Of a stretch of 6,691 nucleotides of DNA, positions 4,736-6,691 are shown piece after piece. Below the pieces are notes generated by a model. It searched no databases. It had not been told where the DNA came from and saw only the letters and a program-made list of their open reading frames with translations. A program made the position numbers and the translations under genes. The DNA is taken from positions 1 through 6,691 of the forward strand of contig JANXCK010000243.1 in NCBI GenBank assembly GCA_025060055.1, read 5' to 3'. Origin of the DNA: Fimbriimonadales bacterium (GTDB lineage: Bacteria > Armatimonadota > Fimbriimonadia > Fimbriimonadales > GBS-DC). The number at the start of each line of letters is the position of its first letter. Position 1 is the stretch's first letter.

Positions 4736-5617
4736 TCAGGGCGTGGAAGCCGATTCAGGGTAGAGCATACGCACGGTCTGCTGCGCCAGCGTCAGCCACT
4801 GCTCCAGTCCTAAATCTTCGGCGCGTGTGGCGGGATGGATACCCGAACGGCGCAAGAGGGCACTGATGCGGTCGGCGTCCTCGAAAAGCGCAGTCAGCGC
4901 GTTGCGCAGCGTCTTGCGCCGCTTGCTGAACCCCGCGCGCGTGAGCTTGAAGAACCATTTCTGTTCCAACGACGGTAGACGGTCAGGCAGAGGTGTTAGG
5001 CGCACAATCGCTGAGTCTACCTCAGGCTGCGGATAGAACGCCGTGTTGGGCACGCGCCCCAGATACTCCGCTTGGGTGTGATACTGCACAAACAAGCTCA
5101 ACGCACCATACGCCGTATCGCCTGGCTTGGCGACCAGCCGCTCAGCGACCTCCTTCTGCACAGTCAGCACAATCAGCGGTATGCACTGCTTATACTTCAG
5201 CAGATGTTCCAGCAGGGGTGAGGTGATTGCGTAGGGGATATTCGCAACGACCTTCGCTTCGGTCTCGCCACGCAGCAGCTCAGGCACGGGCTGGCTAAGC
5301 GCGTTCGCCTGAATCAGCGTGATGTTTTCTATCTGCTGTTCCTCGAGAACCGTTTGCAGAATCGCTACGAGGCGTGCGTCCACTTCGACTGCTATCACAT
5401 GGCGCACACGCTCCGAAAGCAGTAGCGTCAGCGCACCTAAGCCAGGTCCGACTTCCAGCACAGCGTCCTCAGGTTGCAGGTGTGCTGCTTCCAGCACGCG
5501 CAGCGCCACGCGCCGATCGGTCAGAAAGTTCTGACCCCAGCCTTTAGAGGGACGCACGTGGTACTCCTGCAACCACGCGCGGATTTGACGCAGCGAAAAT
5601 GGGTTCACTTGGCTCAT
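4736..5617 (-). CDS. ksgA: 16S rRNA dimethyladenosine transferase KsgA (RsmA)
   Basis: The enzyme uses S-adenosylmethionine to dimethylate two adjacent adenines in the 3'-terminal hairpin of 16S rRNA (A1518 and A1519 in E. coli), a late step of 30S assembly in the cytoplasm. The 293-residue length is normal for the family. Visible motifs are KGWGQNFL at 25-32, the SAM-binding loop LEVGPGLGALT at 54-64, AVEVD at 76-80 (acidic residue for the SAM ribose), ANAL at 104-107, the catalytic NIPY at 126-129, and FYPQPEVDSAIVRL at 194-207. The C-terminal RNA-contacting region includes AGFSKRRKTLRNAL at 228-241. The ATG at 5617 is the start that fits the family; the open frame continues 125 codons further into argB on the opposite strand and is not coding there. 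No clear ribosome site precedes it; a weak TATGCT at 5642-5647 could be its -10, placing its promoter inside argB. Confidence 0.96.
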   Translation of the reverse strand: MSQVNPFSLRQIRAWLQEYHVRPSKGWGQNFLTDRRVALRVLEAAHLQPEDAVLEVGPGLGALTLLLSERVRHVIAVEVDARLVAILQTVLEEQQIENITLIQANALSQPVPELLRGETEAKVVANIPYAITSPLLEHLLKYKQCIPLIVLTVQKEVAERLVAKPGDTAYGALSLFVQYHTQAEYLGRVPNTAFYPQPEVDSAIVRLTPLPDRLPSLEQKWFFKLTRAGFSKRRKTLRNALTALFEDADRISALLRRSGIHPATRAEDLGLEQWLTLAQQTVRMLYPESASTP

Positions 5618-5621
5618 CGGG

Positions 5622-5627
5622 TACAAT
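5622..5627 (+). promoter_or_regulatory. -10-like TACAAT before argB
   Basis: CGGGTACAAT ends 11 bases before the argB ATG at 5639. No ribosome site lies between them and no good -35 is seen. If used, the mRNA leader would be about 5 bases or less. The box lies within the 21-base gap between the divergent ksgA and argB starts. Confidence 0.4.
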
Positions 5628-5638
5628 CCCAATCCGTT

Positions 5639-6502
5639 ATGAGCATACCCGATTCGGCGCGACTTCAGGCGGAAGTGCTGATTCAGGCGTTGCCGTATAT
5701 TCAGAAATGGAGAGGCGCGATTTTTGTCGTCAAGTACGGCGGCGCGGCAATGAGCGAGAACGGCTTGGCGGCGCAGGTGATGCAAGATTTGGTGCTGATG
5801 CACTGCGTAGGTATCCGCCCTGTGATTGTGCATGGCGGTGGACCCGAAATCTCCGAGCTGATGAAGCGCGTGGGCAAGCAGCCGCAGTTTGCTAATGGCT
5901 TGCGCGTCACCGACGCGGAGACCATCGAACTGGTGGAGATGGCGCTCACGGGCAAGACAAACCCGCGCTTGGTCTCGCTGATTCAGCAGCAAGGCGGGCG
6001 CGCGATTGGGCTGTCGGGCAAGGACGGTGGGCTGATCCGCGCGCGTAAGCTGGAGAGCGAGGTGGACTTGGGCTTCGTAGGCGAGATCGAAGCGATTGAC
6101 CCCCGTGTGATTCTTTCGAGCTTAGAGGCAGGCTACATTCCCGTCATCAGCCCCATCGGCTTAGGTGCGGACGGCGCAACTTACAATCTAAATGCCGATT
6201 TCGCTGCAGGTGCACTGGCAGGTGCGCTGAGCGCGTTGAAATTTATCGTAATGACCGATGTGCCTGGTGTGCTGAGCGATCCTGATGACCCTCACTCGCT
6301 GATTTCGGAGTTGACTCGCGAGCAGGCGCAGCGGATGCTCGAAAACGGGCGCGTGTCTGGCGGGATGATTCCCAAACTGCAGGCGTGCCTGATGGCTTTG
6401 GAACGCGGCTGCCCTCGTGCCCACATCATCGACGGACGCATTCCGCACGCGTTGCTCATCGAGATCTTTACCGATGCAGGAATCGGCACGATGATACGCT
6501 AA
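5639..6502 (+). CDS. argB: Acetylglutamate kinase (arginine biosynthesis)
   Basis: ArgB phosphorylates N-acetyl-L-glutamate with ATP, the second step of arginine synthesis, in the cytoplasm. The 287 residues match the family. Visible motifs are VVKYGGAAM at 30-38 (phosphate-binding Lys32), IVHGGGPEIS at 63-72, FANGLRVTD at 84-92, MALTGKTNPRLV at 101-112, GLSGKDGGL at 124-132, the substrate loop NLNADFAAGALA at 183-194, MTDVPGVL at 205-212, and GGMIPK at 241-246 with the conserved Lys246. The N-terminal helix (about 6-26, ending ALPYIQKWRG) is the extension that mediates hexamer formation in arginine-inhibited enzymes, so feedback inhibition by arginine is likely. The ATG at 5639 fits the family start; an upstream open extension from 5474 runs antisense through ksgA and is rejected. 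The gene is divergent from ksgA and 10 bases before the next plus-strand gene. Confidence 0.97.
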   Translation: MSIPDSARLQAEVLIQALPYIQKWRGAIFVVKYGGAAMSENGLAAQVMQDLVLMHCVGIRPVIVHGGGPEISELMKRVGKQPQFANGLRVTDAETIELVEMALTGKTNPRLVSLIQQQGGRAIGLSGKDGGLIRARKLESEVDLGFVGEIEAIDPRVILSSLEAGYIPVISPIGLGADGATYNLNADFAAGALAGALSALKFIVMTDVPGVLSDPDDPHSLISELTREQAQRMLENGRVSGGMIPKLQACLMALERGCPRAHIIDGRIPHALLIEIFTDAGIGTMIR

Positions 6503-6512
6503 ATTGAGTCGT

Positions 6513-6691
6513 ATGCTGCGCCGCTGGACGCATCTGGGGGAAAAAGGGCGCCACATCCTGCTGACGGTGGCGGTGCTGAGCGTGCTGGGAGTGGGGGTGT
6601 GGCTCTGGCAACATCCCATTGTGGGCGTGGTGATGCGCGATCAGTTTCGCCTGCTTCTCACGCGCGACGAACCCACATCGTGGGTTCTGCT
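6513..6691 (+). CDS. Membrane-anchored protein of unknown function, N-terminal part
   Basis: An ATG lies 10 bases after the argB stop and opens a frame without stops to the window end (59 codons and two bases). The product begins with a basic segment (MLRRWTHLGEKGRH), then one hydrophobic segment of about 18 residues (ILLTVAVLSVLGVGVWLW, 15-32), then a polar part starting QHPIVGVVMRDQFR. This is the layout of an N-in membrane anchor followed by an outside domain. The ribosome site is weak (TTGAG), and close spacing suggests co-transcription with argB. The family cannot be identified from 59 residues. Confidence 0.65.
   Translation, partial: MLRRWTHLGEKGRHILLTVAVLSVLGVGVWLWQHPIVGVVMRDQFRLLLTRDEPTSWVL

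Noticed and set aside
5474..5638. N-terminal extension of argB to 5474.
   Set aside because: It is antisense to the first 48 codons of ksgA and does not resemble acetylglutamate kinases; the 5639 start gives a normal-length protein with the usual N-terminal helix.
5618..5992. N-terminal extension of ksgA to 5992.
   Set aside because: It is antisense to argB and gives a 418-residue protein far longer than the family; MSQVNPF at 5617 is the natural start.

Overview
The window is a compact, GC-rich bacterial chromosome segment. Gene density is high, gaps are mostly under about 100 bases, and there is no tRNA, rRNA or CRISPR array. It carries core metabolic and housekeeping genes (a mixed-substrate-type phosphofructokinase, ksgA, argB) beside a c-di-GMP-type signalling cluster. 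The taxon cannot be fixed from the sequence. The dense short palindromes of the kind GCACGGGCT-TCC-AGCCCGTGC recall intergenic clusters I associate with Armatimonadota, Planctomycetes and similar environmental lineages; this is a weak inference.

Layout from left to right. Bases 1-723 (+) are the C-terminal two thirds of a phosphofructokinase. It converges with a minus-strand cluster that reads, in transcription order, from about 3750 down to 694: a conserved protein of unknown function with an internal duplication (3677-2967), a 46-residue secreted-peptide gene (2863-2723), a polytopic-membrane HD-GYP protein with an intact active site (2692-1352), and a short membrane-anchored HD-GYP paralogue whose active site is degraded (1350-694). 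A clear extended -10 promoter (TGGTATAAT) lies in front of the cluster. The two HD-GYP genes are one base apart, and the last one overlaps the end of the phosphofructokinase gene by 30 bases.

Bases 3678-4244 hold no gene. They contain the cluster promoter and a 359-base palindrome-packed element (3852-4210) with 15-base terminal inverted repeats flanked by TTA on both sides, which looks like a small non-autonomous transposable element. Beyond it, still on the minus strand, are a membrane-anchored protein of unknown function (4691-4245) and ksgA (5617-4736). argB (5639-6502, +) is divergent from ksgA with only 21 bases between the start codons. It is followed after 10 bases by the beginning of an unrecognised membrane-anchored protein that runs off the window.

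How the parts may work together: the phosphofructokinase, KsgA and ArgB are independent core functions (glycolysis, 16S rRNA maturation, arginine synthesis). The most interesting part is 694-2863. A tiny exported peptide sits directly upstream of a membrane HD-GYP phosphodiesterase and its inactive-looking paralogue. A 16-base perfect inverted repeat could pair the leader of the peptide gene with the start codon region of the HD-GYP gene. A peptide-sensing or RNA-controlled c-di-GMP module is a hypothesis, not a demonstration.
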